From positions 1-64,000 of the forward strand of contig NZ_FOUJ01000005.1 in NCBI RefSeq assembly GCF_900114835.1: DNA of 64,000 bases, read 5' to 3'. Below, piece by piece: positions 16,760 to 24,462 of the stretch. A program made the position numbers and the translations under genes. The stretch's first letter is position 1, and the number at the start of each line of letters is the position of its first letter. This DNA comes from Methanolobus profundi (GTDB lineage: Archaea > Halobacteriota > Methanosarcinia > Methanosarcinales > Methanosarcinaceae). The notes under the pieces were generated by a model. It was not told where the DNA came from and did not search any database. It saw nothing but the letters and a program-made list of their open reading frames with translations.

Positions 16760-17506
16760 TTGGCTGAAACAGATTATGATGATAACAATGTAAAGATCAT
16801 TACAACAGAGGTACAATCCGAAAATCCAGTATTGATCGAGGGTTTTCCTGGAATAGGTCTGGTGGGTAACATTGCAAGCCAGCAGATAATCGATGAATTG
16901 AAAATGGAATATATAGGTTCCATTGACTCACGGCACTTTCCTCCAATTGCAGTTCTCTATGAAGGGCTCATAAACATGCCTGTGCGTATCTACGAAAGTA
17001 CAGAGCACAAAATGGTGATGGTGGTTTCGGACATTCCTATCAATCCGGTGGTAGCTTACGATATAAGCAAAGCCCTTCTGACATGGGCGAAATCCATCAA
17101 TGCCAAAGAGATCGTCTCTCTGGCAGGCATTGCGACCATGAGCGAGGAGAACAAGGTATTTGGTGCTGCAACCAACATGGACATGCTTGAGAGGATCAAG
17201 GATAAGGTAGAGCTTTTCCAGATGGGTACCATTTCCGGTATATCCGGCAGCATAATGGGAGAATGTCTTGTACGTGAGATGCCTGCAATAAGTCTTCTTG
17301 GTTCCACCATGAGCCAGAATCCTGATCCAAGAGCTGCAGCAGTGGTGATCGATGTACTTAATCTTCTCTATGAATATGGCATCAACACTGAAGGTCTCAT
17401 TGAGCAGGCTGAGAAGATCGAGGTTGAGATGCAGAGGCTTGCAGAAGATGTAAGGACAACAGAACAGCCAACCGGGGCAAGGAAAGAGTTCCCAATGTAT
17501 GGGTGA
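16760..17506 (+). CDS. PAC2-family protein (archaeal proteasome assembly chaperone family)
   Basis: This 248-residue protein belongs to the PAC2/COG2047 family. The mark is the N-terminal PVLIEGFPGIGLVGNIA and the alternating beta-alpha pattern to about residue 220, with a helical tail. Eukaryotic relatives help assemble the proteasome; the archaeal role is not firmly set. The start codon is TTG at 16760, preceded by an excellent ribosome site GAGGTGATC with GGTG five bases from the TTG. It overlaps the next gene by 4 bases, so the two are translationally coupled. Confidence 0.88.
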   Translation: MAETDYDDNNVKIITTEVQSENPVLIEGFPGIGLVGNIASQQIIDELKMEYIGSIDSRHFPPIAVLYEGLINMPVRIYESTEHKMVMVVSDIPINPVVAYDISKALLTWAKSINAKEIVSLAGIATMSEENKVFGAATNMDMLERIKDKVELFQMGTISGISGSIMGECLVREMPAISLLGSTMSQNPDPRAAAVVIDVLNLLYEYGINTEGLIEQAEKIEVEMQRLAEDVRTTEQPTGARKEFPMYG

Positions 17507-17901
17507 TTAACGTGGAATATGTTGCTTTGACAGGAATATCTGAACGTGTCGTCTCAGAATTGAGGCAGAGCAAGCTCTTGACGATCGAGATCCGCAGCCC
17601 TCATAATTTTTTCGCAGCTCTACGCCTGAATGTTGGTGATATGTTATTTCTGACCCATACTAGTCCTGAAGATGTCACTGGCGGTAGCATGGGTATAATT
17701 ACAAAGGTACTCAGGCATCAGGTGTCAACTCATCGTATGATGCAGAGCAATGAGCTTTACTATGAGGAACGTGAGACAACAACTCTCAGGTTGCAGCTCG
17801 ACCCGAAATGTGTTGCTCGAGTACGTAAAGTGCTGAACAATACTATTGGTGAGGTCACAACGGTGGAAGCCGAAGAGATCCCACTCTATCACGCACGGTA
17901 A
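17503..17901 (+). CDS. DUF473-family protein
   Basis: This 132-residue archaeal protein carries the family pattern ALTGIS followed by TIEIRSPHNFFAAL and VGDMLFLT, and it may adopt a PUA/ASCH-like barrel (inference). The start is a GTG at 17503 inside the stop of the PAC2 gene (GTGA); a second GTG at 17512 is possible. There is no signal or membrane segment. The function is unknown. The tight coupling to a PAC2 protein suggests a shared process. Confidence 0.78.
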   Translation: MINVEYVALTGISERVVSELRQSKLLTIEIRSPHNFFAALRLNVGDMLFLTHTSPEDVTGGSMGIITKVLRHQVSTHRMMQSNELYYEERETTTLRLQLDPKCVARVRKVLNNTIGEVTTVEAEEIPLYHAR

Positions 17902-17910
17902 TTATAGTTC

Positions 17911-18540
17911 TCAATCGAATGTTGCAGGGATATTGTTCAGTCCCTCTTCTATTTCTTTTAACAATTCGAAGCCAATACCTATGGGTACTTCTCCATTGGC
18001 ATATCCGCTATGTTTTCTCGAACCTTTGCATCCATAGGATATTCCTATGCCTTCATGGAGAGGTCTTGCAGTACAATCTCCGCATATTGATGCTGCACCA
18101 ATGGACCTTGATGTTATCCCTTCTCCGTGATGATACGCATATGCCTGTATTATCTTCATGGCACTTTCAGGCTTGAGGTAAAGTAAGAGCACATCGAACT
18201 TCTCATTGTTCATTCCAAGAGGTTCTATCTTCAATGACCTGTATTCTCTCTGTATCCTTGGAAGTGAGCTCACAGCTCTCTCTGCTGTTTCCTTGTCCAT
18301 GTATCTGTTGGACTTCAGATAGTAGTCTGCAGGACTGTTCTCACTGACACCAAGAACGAATTTTCCAGGTCTGCACCTCTGGTCCTCTATAAGGAAAGAA
18401 TCACCATGTCTTGCCAGATGTATCAGCTCACAGTAGAGACTATCTGAGGTTTTACCTTCATCCTGGCACAGTGTGATGCATACAGGCTCGCCTTCATCCA
18501 TCAGCGCTTCGATATTGGGGTATCTGTGTGAGTTCATCAT
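17911..18540 (-). CDS. DUF169-family protein
   Basis: This 209-residue cytoplasmic protein matches the DUF169 family, common in methanogens and other anaerobes and lacking a firm function. Visible marks are EDQRCRPGKFVLG, the aromatic AYAYHHGEG, the cysteine pair SICGDCTA, and a later GCKGSRKHSGY. The conserved cysteines could hold a metal or cofactor (inference). It converges closely with the DUF473 gene (9 bases). Its start at 18540 lies downstream of sepS and of the folded element at 18634-18718. Confidence 0.82.
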   Translation of the reverse strand: MMNSHRYPNIEALMDEGEPVCITLCQDEGKTSDSLYCELIHLARHGDSFLIEDQRCRPGKFVLGVSENSPADYYLKSNRYMDKETAERAVSSLPRIQREYRSLKIEPLGMNNEKFDVLLLYLKPESAMKIIQAYAYHHGEGITSRSIGAASICGDCTARPLHEGIGISYGCKGSRKHSGYANGEVPIGIGFELLKEIEEGLNNIPATFD

Positions 18541-18633
18541 TTCATTTCCTGCTGGTGTGTGGTGGTCAATATCTCAATGATAGAATGTTATAATATCAGG
18601 CTTGTGCCAAGCTCTCAAAAAACAGATCAAGTA

Positions 18634-18718
18634 TCTTCACACCAAAGCCATCCTCAATACTGAGCTTTTGGATGGCCTTGTTCCGGAGGGATCACAATCC
18701 CTCCGGTGTATGTGAAGA
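18634..18718 (-). ncRNA. Candidate structured RNA (three-way junction) downstream of sepS
   Basis: Three helices nest without conflict. The outer P1 pairs TCTTCACA (18634-18641) with TGTGAAGA (18711-18718). A perfect 10-bp stem CCGGAGGGAT/ATCCCTCCGG spans 18683-18706 with a four-base loop. A third stem pairs GCCATCC (18647-18653) with GGATGGC (18670-18676). On the minus strand the element follows the sepS stop by 28 bases and is itself followed by a T6 run. It may be a folded 3' end or terminator of the sepS message, or a separate small RNA. The strand is inferred from the T-run. No known family is recognised. Confidence 0.35.
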
Positions 18719-18746
18719 GGGGTCGAACCGGTGGTCCGGCCCGCTC

Positions 18747-20366
18747 TTATTCAATAGTTGCTCTCACTGTGGTGAAGACCGGTCCACGGATGTCTATCTT
18801 CTTCTTGTTGCTTGTGATAAAACGCTGTGCAAGTGGTTCAAGGCGGATGTTGATCTCTGAAGGGACCTTCACGATCCTTACTCTTATCTCAACTTCGCTC
18901 TCTCCGTTTGTAACAGCATCTTCTATGTCCTTTGCTGCCTGGCAGGCGAATGCATCAAGGAATCTGACACCAGTTCTTGCAGAGTGGTTCTCAAGAACTT
19001 TCTTCCATTTCTTGTTGTCAGGTACTCCAAGTATATCATTCTCGTATGCAACTACTTCGTTGAACACGGCAGGTCCACAGAGCTTTGTCTCTTCCTCAGG
19101 TTCGATAACTGATACCTTTACGACTTTTCCGTTGATCGTTCCTTCCCATGCAGGGAACTCGCATGGGCTTGGGGTTGCTGAATGCTCTTCGCATATTGCG
19201 GTGATCGCCTTTACGATATCCATGCCTTCTGCGGTCTCCGGAACATTTGCTACCCGTACATTCTTTGCAAGCTCATTATCGGTCATCTTCCACTCGGAGT
19301 ACTGTGCGATCTGTGGATATGTCAGTGAGCGGATATCTGTTGCGTCGTGGAGGATCATTGCGAGCCTTTCAACGCCAAGTCCGAGATTCATCACAGGATA
19401 TGGTATCTCGTACTGTGAAAGTGCTGTAGGTGAGTATATTCCAAAGGTCGCTATCTCTATCCAGCCATCGGAGTATTTCGTATTGGAGCCCACAAGGTTA
19501 GGGTGGTAGGCAAATACCTCTATCTGTGTATCAGGCACGTAGTACTTGCTGCGCTTGTCATCCGGTCTGAACATGAACTTCTCAAAACCGAACTGTGATA
19601 ATAATCCCTGAGCCACTGCCATTCCGTGGTCTACGGTCACATTCTCATCCATGATCACACATGATGCTGAGTAGTATGTCATAAGACGTGCAGCATCCTC
19701 GTCCTGTTCTCTTCTGAAACAGCGGTCAATGGAGAAGAAATTGAAAGGTGGTTCAGCACGCTCGATAACTGATGCAAGACTGATGAACCAGCCTGATGTC
19801 ATGTGGCTTCGCAGGGTTTTCTTGATCGCCTGTGGAATGAGTTCTTTGAACTCAGGGAAGACCTGATCGATCATCTCAACGATGAGTGAGTCTGATATTC
19901 CTATTCCTGCAGCGATCTCCTGTACGAGGTCATCTCCTTCAACATCTCCCTTCTTGTATGCGTGAAGGACCTTCCTGATGGTCTCTATTGCCTCATCATC
20001 GATATCACCGAGTATTTCCCTTATGTTGGCAATACGTTCGTCAGAGATGCCTACGTTAGGACGTGGGAGGCCTGCAAGATAGAAACATCTGTCAAGGACC
20101 GCCAGTGCCTCATGGCCGAACTGCTTGTGAACCTCTCTCTCATCAACTATGAGCGGGTTCATCATTTCCTCGAATCCCATTCTCATGTATGCGTCACGGA
20201 GCTTGGATATGGTGTCATAAACAGGGTGTGGCTTACCATATTTGATGGTCATGTGTGGGTACTGGTCATTCAGTTTTGTCTCACTGATGTAGTCCTTTCC
20301 CTTGTTCCATGCAGCATCAAAATCCTCATTCGCTGCTTTTTTAATATCATCAGGATCGAATTTCAT
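18747..20366 (-). CDS. sepS: O-phosphoserine--tRNA(Cys) ligase (SepRS)
   Basis: This class II synthetase charges tRNA-Cys with O-phosphoserine, the first step of tRNA-dependent cysteine synthesis in methanogens; SepCysS then converts it to Cys-tRNA. The N-terminus (MKFDPDDIKKAANEDFD) and 539-residue length are typical of SepRS. Class II motif 2 is seen in SIDRCFRREQDEDAARL, the active-site phosphate-binding segment in MTSGWFISL, and motif 3 in LGLGVERLAMIL. The substrate tRNA-Cys is in the window (45-116), and serB, which uses the same phosphoserine pool, is 4 kb away. pscS is not seen. Confidence 0.96.
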   Translation of the reverse strand: MKFDPDDIKKAANEDFDAAWNKGKDYISETKLNDQYPHMTIKYGKPHPVYDTISKLRDAYMRMGFEEMMNPLIVDEREVHKQFGHEALAVLDRCFYLAGLPRPNVGISDERIANIREILGDIDDEAIETIRKVLHAYKKGDVEGDDLVQEIAAGIGISDSLIVEMIDQVFPEFKELIPQAIKKTLRSHMTSGWFISLASVIERAEPPFNFFSIDRCFRREQDEDAARLMTYYSASCVIMDENVTVDHGMAVAQGLLSQFGFEKFMFRPDDKRSKYYVPDTQIEVFAYHPNLVGSNTKYSDGWIEIATFGIYSPTALSQYEIPYPVMNLGLGVERLAMILHDATDIRSLTYPQIAQYSEWKMTDNELAKNVRVANVPETAEGMDIVKAITAICEEHSATPSPCEFPAWEGTINGKVVKVSVIEPEEETKLCGPAVFNEVVAYENDILGVPDNKKWKKVLENHSARTGVRFLDAFACQAAKDIEDAVTNGESEVEIRVRIVKVPSEINIRLEPLAQRFITSNKKKIDIRGPVFTTVRATIE

Positions 20367-20429
20367 GTATTTTCCTCGTATTATTAGTAAGAAATATTGT
20401 AAATTCCAATGTTAATGTCGCTAAGTGAA

Positions 20430-21062
20430 CTAATTGATCCGTTCTTCGAACTCTTTCATAGCCTTTTCCAGCTGTTGCTGACGTATGGCATTGGTAAGGT
20501 CTCCCCGGGTCTTCTCAATGATCGACCTTGTCACATCGGTCTTGTGCCTGAGTCCGTGTGTCATAGCATCGGGATAGTCGAACATCATAAGGCAGTTATG
20601 GATCTCTTCCATCAACTGGAGGTATGTTTCTCCTTCCTCCGGGACGCCTTTTCTGATGAGGTCCAGTGTATGTCTTCTGAGCTCTCCGCTGACATCACCA
20701 AGTCCGTTCAGGTATGCTATATCGCTGACCTTCAACACTTCAGGGCCGGGTAATATTGCTCCATCCTCTGCATTAAGTATGTGATGCACTACTATGCACT
20801 CAACATATTCCTGCTGCGCATGTTCCAGGAACCCTGAGAAATATACGTCAGGATGACCCTGGAGCAGTTCATCGATCCTCTGGAGCATTTCTCCTGCTTC
20901 TCCTATCATCTGGAGTGCTTTGACAGGGTCTCTGTTGTGTATCCTGTACATCGCTGCTCTGCAGTTGCGTACAACATCTCTGGATATTGCCAGAGCTCCT
21001 TCTCTGGCTTTGTCTTTTTGTTCGAAGTTGTTCTTGATACCACAGGATATGTTATTGATCAT
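20430..21062 (-). CDS. Translin-family protein
   Basis: This all-helical 210-residue protein fits the archaeal translin/COG2178 family, whose eukaryotic members bind single-stranded DNA and RNA and form ring-shaped octamers. The family signature is seen in REGALAISRDVVRNCRAAMYRIH near the N-terminus, in EYVECIVVHHIL, and in YLNGLGDVSGELRRHTLD with the acidic residues used for RNase activity in the TRAX branch. It lies 63 bases upstream of sepS on the same strand, so co-transcription is possible. Confidence 0.88.
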   Translation of the reverse strand: MINNISCGIKNNFEQKDKAREGALAISRDVVRNCRAAMYRIHNRDPVKALQMIGEAGEMLQRIDELLQGHPDVYFSGFLEHAQQEYVECIVVHHILNAEDGAILPGPEVLKVSDIAYLNGLGDVSGELRRHTLDLIRKGVPEEGETYLQLMEEIHNCLMMFDYPDAMTHGLRHKTDVTRSIIEKTRGDLTNAIRQQQLEKAMKEFEERIN

Positions 21063-21207
21063 TGCAATCCTTTAGTTCATTTGCCGCTTTGTATAAACAG
21101 TTTTTCAAAAGCATAGCTAAAACGTGAAGGTATGTAAAAATGAGATTCTGTAAATGTTGTATGTAAAAAAAGGTTAAAGAACGAACAAAATGTATTTGTT
21201 CGGCTCT

Positions 21208-21474
21208 TTACTCATCGACCGGGATGGTCTCGAGCTGGCTTGCAACATCCCATATGAGTGTCCTTGTGTGGACAGGGATGTTAGGGTCGTTACTGATATC
21301 TTCAAGAATGGATATGCTGGATGATGTTCTCAGGAAGAGTGGTTCATCCTTTTTGCTTAATGTTTCCAGGATTTCATTTGCAGAACGCCTTATATTCCTA
21401 GGTACTGAATTATCGTTTGCGATATATTCCAATTTCTGTTTGCATTCTTCAATGACTTGTTCAAAATTTGACAT
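21208..21474 (-). CDS. UPF0147-family protein
   Basis: This 88-residue helical, acidic protein is an archaeal UPF0147 member. The hallmark is [15 protein letters not shown] in the middle of the first half and [15 protein letters not shown] later, two similar helix-turn elements that suggest an internal repeat. The function is unknown. A GGTGATC ribosome site stands before the ATG on its strand. It is monocistronic and divergent from the gene at 21592. Confidence 0.87.
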   Translation of the reverse strand: MSNFEQVIEECKQKLEYIANDNSVPRNIRRSANEILETLSKKDEPLFLRTSSSISILEDISNDPNIPVHTRTLIWDVASQLETIPVDE

Positions 21475-21591
21475 GTAGGATCACCTTGATAAGCTTAAAA
21501 TCAAAATAGGGTTGCTCAATTTATTCCTAAATAATTATATTCTATAAAAAGACTTTCATTGGTATATAGCTTTTGAGAAAAAGGAGATAAT

Positions 21592-22062
21592 ATGTCAAAT
21601 ACAGATGATGATACTATAAAGAAGATATCTAAAATGCTTGAGATCGGTGGCACTATGCTTGCACAACATTGTGGCAATTGTGGTGCTCCACTCTTCCGCT
21701 ATCAGGGTCGTGTACTATGCCCTGTTTGTGAAGATATTAGAGACCCTCGTTCTCCTGCTCAGGCAGCTTCTCCTGCAGTTCCATCCAGATCTTCTGTGGA
21801 TGAACGTTCTCCTGCAAAAGAAAAAGAAGTGCCAGTTGCGGCAAGTCCTGGAACCGTTCCTTCACCTGTCAGGGCAACTCCCGCAACAGTTCCTGACAGA
21901 CCATTGGTCCAGGGTTCACTTTCAGAGCTCGAGTCCCTTATTATCAGCAAGATGACAAGCATGGCTCGTGAGATGCAGGCTGAGACCGATCCCCGAAGGG
22001 TCGATGAGTATCTGGACCTTATCGATCGCAGCATGGATATAATTGCTAAAATGAGGCAATAG
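21592..22062 (+). CDS. Zinc-ribbon protein of the Sjogren/scleroderma autoantigen-1 (p27) family
   Basis: The N-terminus has a helix then a zinc ribbon, CGNCGAPLFRYQGRVLCPVC, with four cysteines (CxxC...CxxC). The middle, about residues 55-115, is low-complexity and rich in S, P, A and V, and likely disordered. A C-terminal helix (about 118-155) could mediate assembly. The archaeal role of the COG1645 family is unknown. An AAGGAGAT ribosome site precedes the ATG. Confidence 0.85.
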   Translation: MSNTDDDTIKKISKMLEIGGTMLAQHCGNCGAPLFRYQGRVLCPVCEDIRDPRSPAQAASPAVPSRSSVDERSPAKEKEVPVAASPGTVPSPVRATPATVPDRPLVQGSLSELESLIISKMTSMAREMQAETDPRRVDEYLDLIDRSMDIIAKMRQ

Positions 22063-22069
22063 GTCGGGT

Positions 22070-22087
22070 GTGGATGGGAACATCCAC
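22070..22087. terminator. GGAA-tetraloop hairpin between convergent genes
   Basis: GTGGATG (22070-22076) and CATCCAC (22081-22087) form a perfect 7-bp stem with a GGAA loop, in the 41-base gap between the zinc-ribbon gene and hef. Confidence 0.45.
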
Positions 22088-22103
22088 TCCACAATTCTCA
22101 TAT

Positions 22104-24374
22104 TCAATTCTTGTATTCGCTACCAACTATCTCTCTTATTTTCGCTGCTGTCTTAGGGCCTATATTGTCGACCTCGAGCAGTTCCTCGTAGCTGGCTTTC
22201 ATGACATTTTCAACAGAGCCGAAATGTAGTAGCAGATTGCGTGCTGCCTTTGGACCGATATCTGATATCGAAGAGACGATGTATTCCTGTTGTTGCGGTA
22301 ACATTGGCGCAGCCTTTCGCCCATGCATATTTATCTCTCTCTTCTCATCCACCTGTTCCCTCTTAGCTATCTGCATCAACAGGGAGGCTGTGTCCTCTGC
22401 ATCACGGGTGTAGAATATGGATACTCCAAAATCAATGGCTATCGAGGATATTGCACCATGAATGGCATTAGGGCTCATGCCTCTGCAATTGAACAGGCTT
22501 TCTCCTTCAATTATCAGCACAGGTTTTTCATAGGCTCGGGAGAGGTTCGATATCTGTTCGAAAAGTTTCTGTTCGATGAGTGAGCTCACAAAGTCCTGGG
22601 TCTCTTTCCTTTCAACGGCGATACGGTCACTGAGGATGTAATCTCCCACCTCCAGTGTCTTAACGATGATATCTGCTCCATTCCTGTCAAGGTTCCGGGC
22701 AACTGAACTGCGTATCTCTCTCTGGTCGACAACGATGCTTATCTTGTCACTATCGTTGCCATACTCGAACAGCTTTTTTTGTTCCTCACCAGATGTTTCA
22801 GATACGAATTCCTCTGTAATGGAATTGTTCTTAACCGCCGGCATGGATGCCTGAAGCTCTTTCATATTGCTCTGCATCTTCCTTTCTCTTGAAAGGCTGC
22901 TCCAGTAATAGGCTTCATCACGGGTGTCTTTTGTTACAAGCACCACCACGCGACCTTCGTGTTTTCTTCCTGTCCTGCCTTTTCTCTGGATACTTCTTAT
23001 CTCAGAAGGGATCGGCTCGTAGAAAAGAACGAGGTCAGTTGACGGGATATCCAGTCCCTCTTCTGCAACTGAGGTTGCTACAAGTACATTGTAGTCTCCA
23101 GCCTTGAACTGCTCGATGATCTCTACCTGCTGTTTTTGTGTGAGCCCCTTATCCTTGTATTTAGATGCCTGGCCAACAAAACGTATCGGTCTTATGCCTT
23201 CAACCTCTGCAAGCTCGTTTGTGATCATCTCGGCCGTGTCACGATAGTTTGCGAATACGATGACCCTTGAATGCGGCTTTCCGTCAAGCTCTCCAAGAAC
23301 TATCTTCTTCACGTATTCCAGTTTAGGGTGCTCAATATCACAGTCCTTCAGGCGTCTGACGACCTGTCTGATGTATAGGTCCTCAGCAAGACGCTTTGAT
23401 GCTTTACTACCACTTTTGGAATATGCCTCATTGTCCAGCCTTTCCATATACATGCGCAGCGACTCGATACCCTGTGTCTCTGTTATCTCTACTGCATGAT
23501 TTACTTTCATTATCTCTGCAAGAATGGATATGGCGCTGTAAACAGAAGGTTCCGGGATGCCACCTCTCAATTCTCCCTGAAGCTTTGCCTGTAATCCCAG
23601 AAGGTCCTTTTTTGAGACATATCTCTGGTTGTAGATGGGATAACCAAGCTCTGTGAGCTTCTTGTATCTGTCTTCAAGGACCTTGTTAAGAAGGTCCTTT
23701 ATCTCTTTCATCCCATCAGGCAGGGTGATGCGCTTCCATTCGATCTCCTTCTTGTGGATATATGGTATCACATCTTTGTCAGACTCAGTTTTCACAGCAA
23801 CCGATTCAATGTGTAGCGACTGGCATACTTCTGCTATCTTTTCATCGGAACTCCCGGGACTTGCGGTAATTCCCAGACACAGGGGATTCTTTGCAGTTTC
23901 AAAATACTTCTCTGCAATGTAGGTGTAAGCATAATTTCCAACTGCCCTGTGAGATTCATCAAAGGTTATGTGGGTAACGTCCTCAAGGCTGATCCTCTTT
24001 GTTAGTATATCGTTCTCGATCACCTGCGGGGTGGAAACTATCACTTTTCCTTGTTTCCACATCTCTGCCCTTTTATCTGGACTGATGCTGCCTGTGAACG
24101 TGAGTACCTCCTCTTCAGGGAGGTTGAATACATTTCTAAAAAAAGAAGCGTGTTGTTCAACCAGTGGTTTGGTTGGTGAGAGTACCATGACCTTGCCGCC
24201 GTATTTCTCCAGCCTTGATGCCATTACAAGAAGCGAGATGATGGTCTTGCCAAGTCCCGTGGGCAGTACTACTAAAGTAGATGTGTCAAGTGCTTTGCCT
24301 GCCAGGTCAAGTTGATATAGCCTCTGCTCAACGGAATCTGCTTTTATCAATGGGTGTTTTATGAATTCCGGCAT
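22104..24374 (-). CDS. hef: Hef helicase/nuclease (FANCM/XPF family)
   Basis: Hef processes stalled replication forks. The 756 residues contain an SF2 helicase (about 1-510) with Walker A LPTGLGKT, the DESH box in FDESHRA, and motif VI QRKGRTGR. An XPF nuclease domain follows (about 545-680) with VDQRE and the catalytic ERKETQDF. A tandem helix-hairpin-helix region comes last (about 695-750), seen as DIGPKAARNLLLHFG and VDNIGPKTAAKI. All catalytic motifs are intact, unlike in some archaea where the helicase or the nuclease is lost. It lies just downstream of glyS on the same strand. Confidence 0.96.
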   Translation of the reverse strand: MPEFIKHPLIKADSVEQRLYQLDLAGKALDTSTLVVLPTGLGKTIISLLVMASRLEKYGGKVMVLSPTKPLVEQHASFFRNVFNLPEEEVLTFTGSISPDKRAEMWKQGKVIVSTPQVIENDILTKRISLEDVTHITFDESHRAVGNYAYTYIAEKYFETAKNPLCLGITASPGSSDEKIAEVCQSLHIESVAVKTESDKDVIPYIHKKEIEWKRITLPDGMKEIKDLLNKVLEDRYKKLTELGYPIYNQRYVSKKDLLGLQAKLQGELRGGIPEPSVYSAISILAEIMKVNHAVEITETQGIESLRMYMERLDNEAYSKSGSKASKRLAEDLYIRQVVRRLKDCDIEHPKLEYVKKIVLGELDGKPHSRVIVFANYRDTAEMITNELAEVEGIRPIRFVGQASKYKDKGLTQKQQVEIIEQFKAGDYNVLVATSVAEEGLDIPSTDLVLFYEPIPSEIRSIQRKGRTGRKHEGRVVVLVTKDTRDEAYYWSSLSRERKMQSNMKELQASMPAVKNNSITEEFVSETSGEEQKKLFEYGNDSDKISIVVDQREIRSSVARNLDRNGADIIVKTLEVGDYILSDRIAVERKETQDFVSSLIEQKLFEQISNLSRAYEKPVLIIEGESLFNCRGMSPNAIHGAISSIAIDFGVSIFYTRDAEDTASLLMQIAKREQVDEKREINMHGRKAAPMLPQQQEYIVSSISDIGPKAARNLLLHFGSVENVMKASYEELLEVDNIGPKTAAKIREIVGSEYKN

Positions 24375-24462
24375 GTCTATGGCTCTTAGTTTGCCATATA
24401 TACACCCTTCAGACTTTTAAACCTGAGCTAAGCAGGGTGAAAGTATTATTTAAAAAAAGAGA

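Noticed and set aside
18599-18691. 31-codon open frame on the minus strand inside the folded element after sepS (reads ...FGVKILDLFFESLAQA)
   Set aside because: It looks protein-like but begins just after a stop codon without ATG, has only an internal GTG, and overlaps the stems. It may be a gene remnant, but I cannot support a gene.
18721-18746. GGTTCGACC-like T-arm motif on the minus strand just after sepS
   Set aside because: No flanking stems pair to make a tRNA T arm or acceptor stem.
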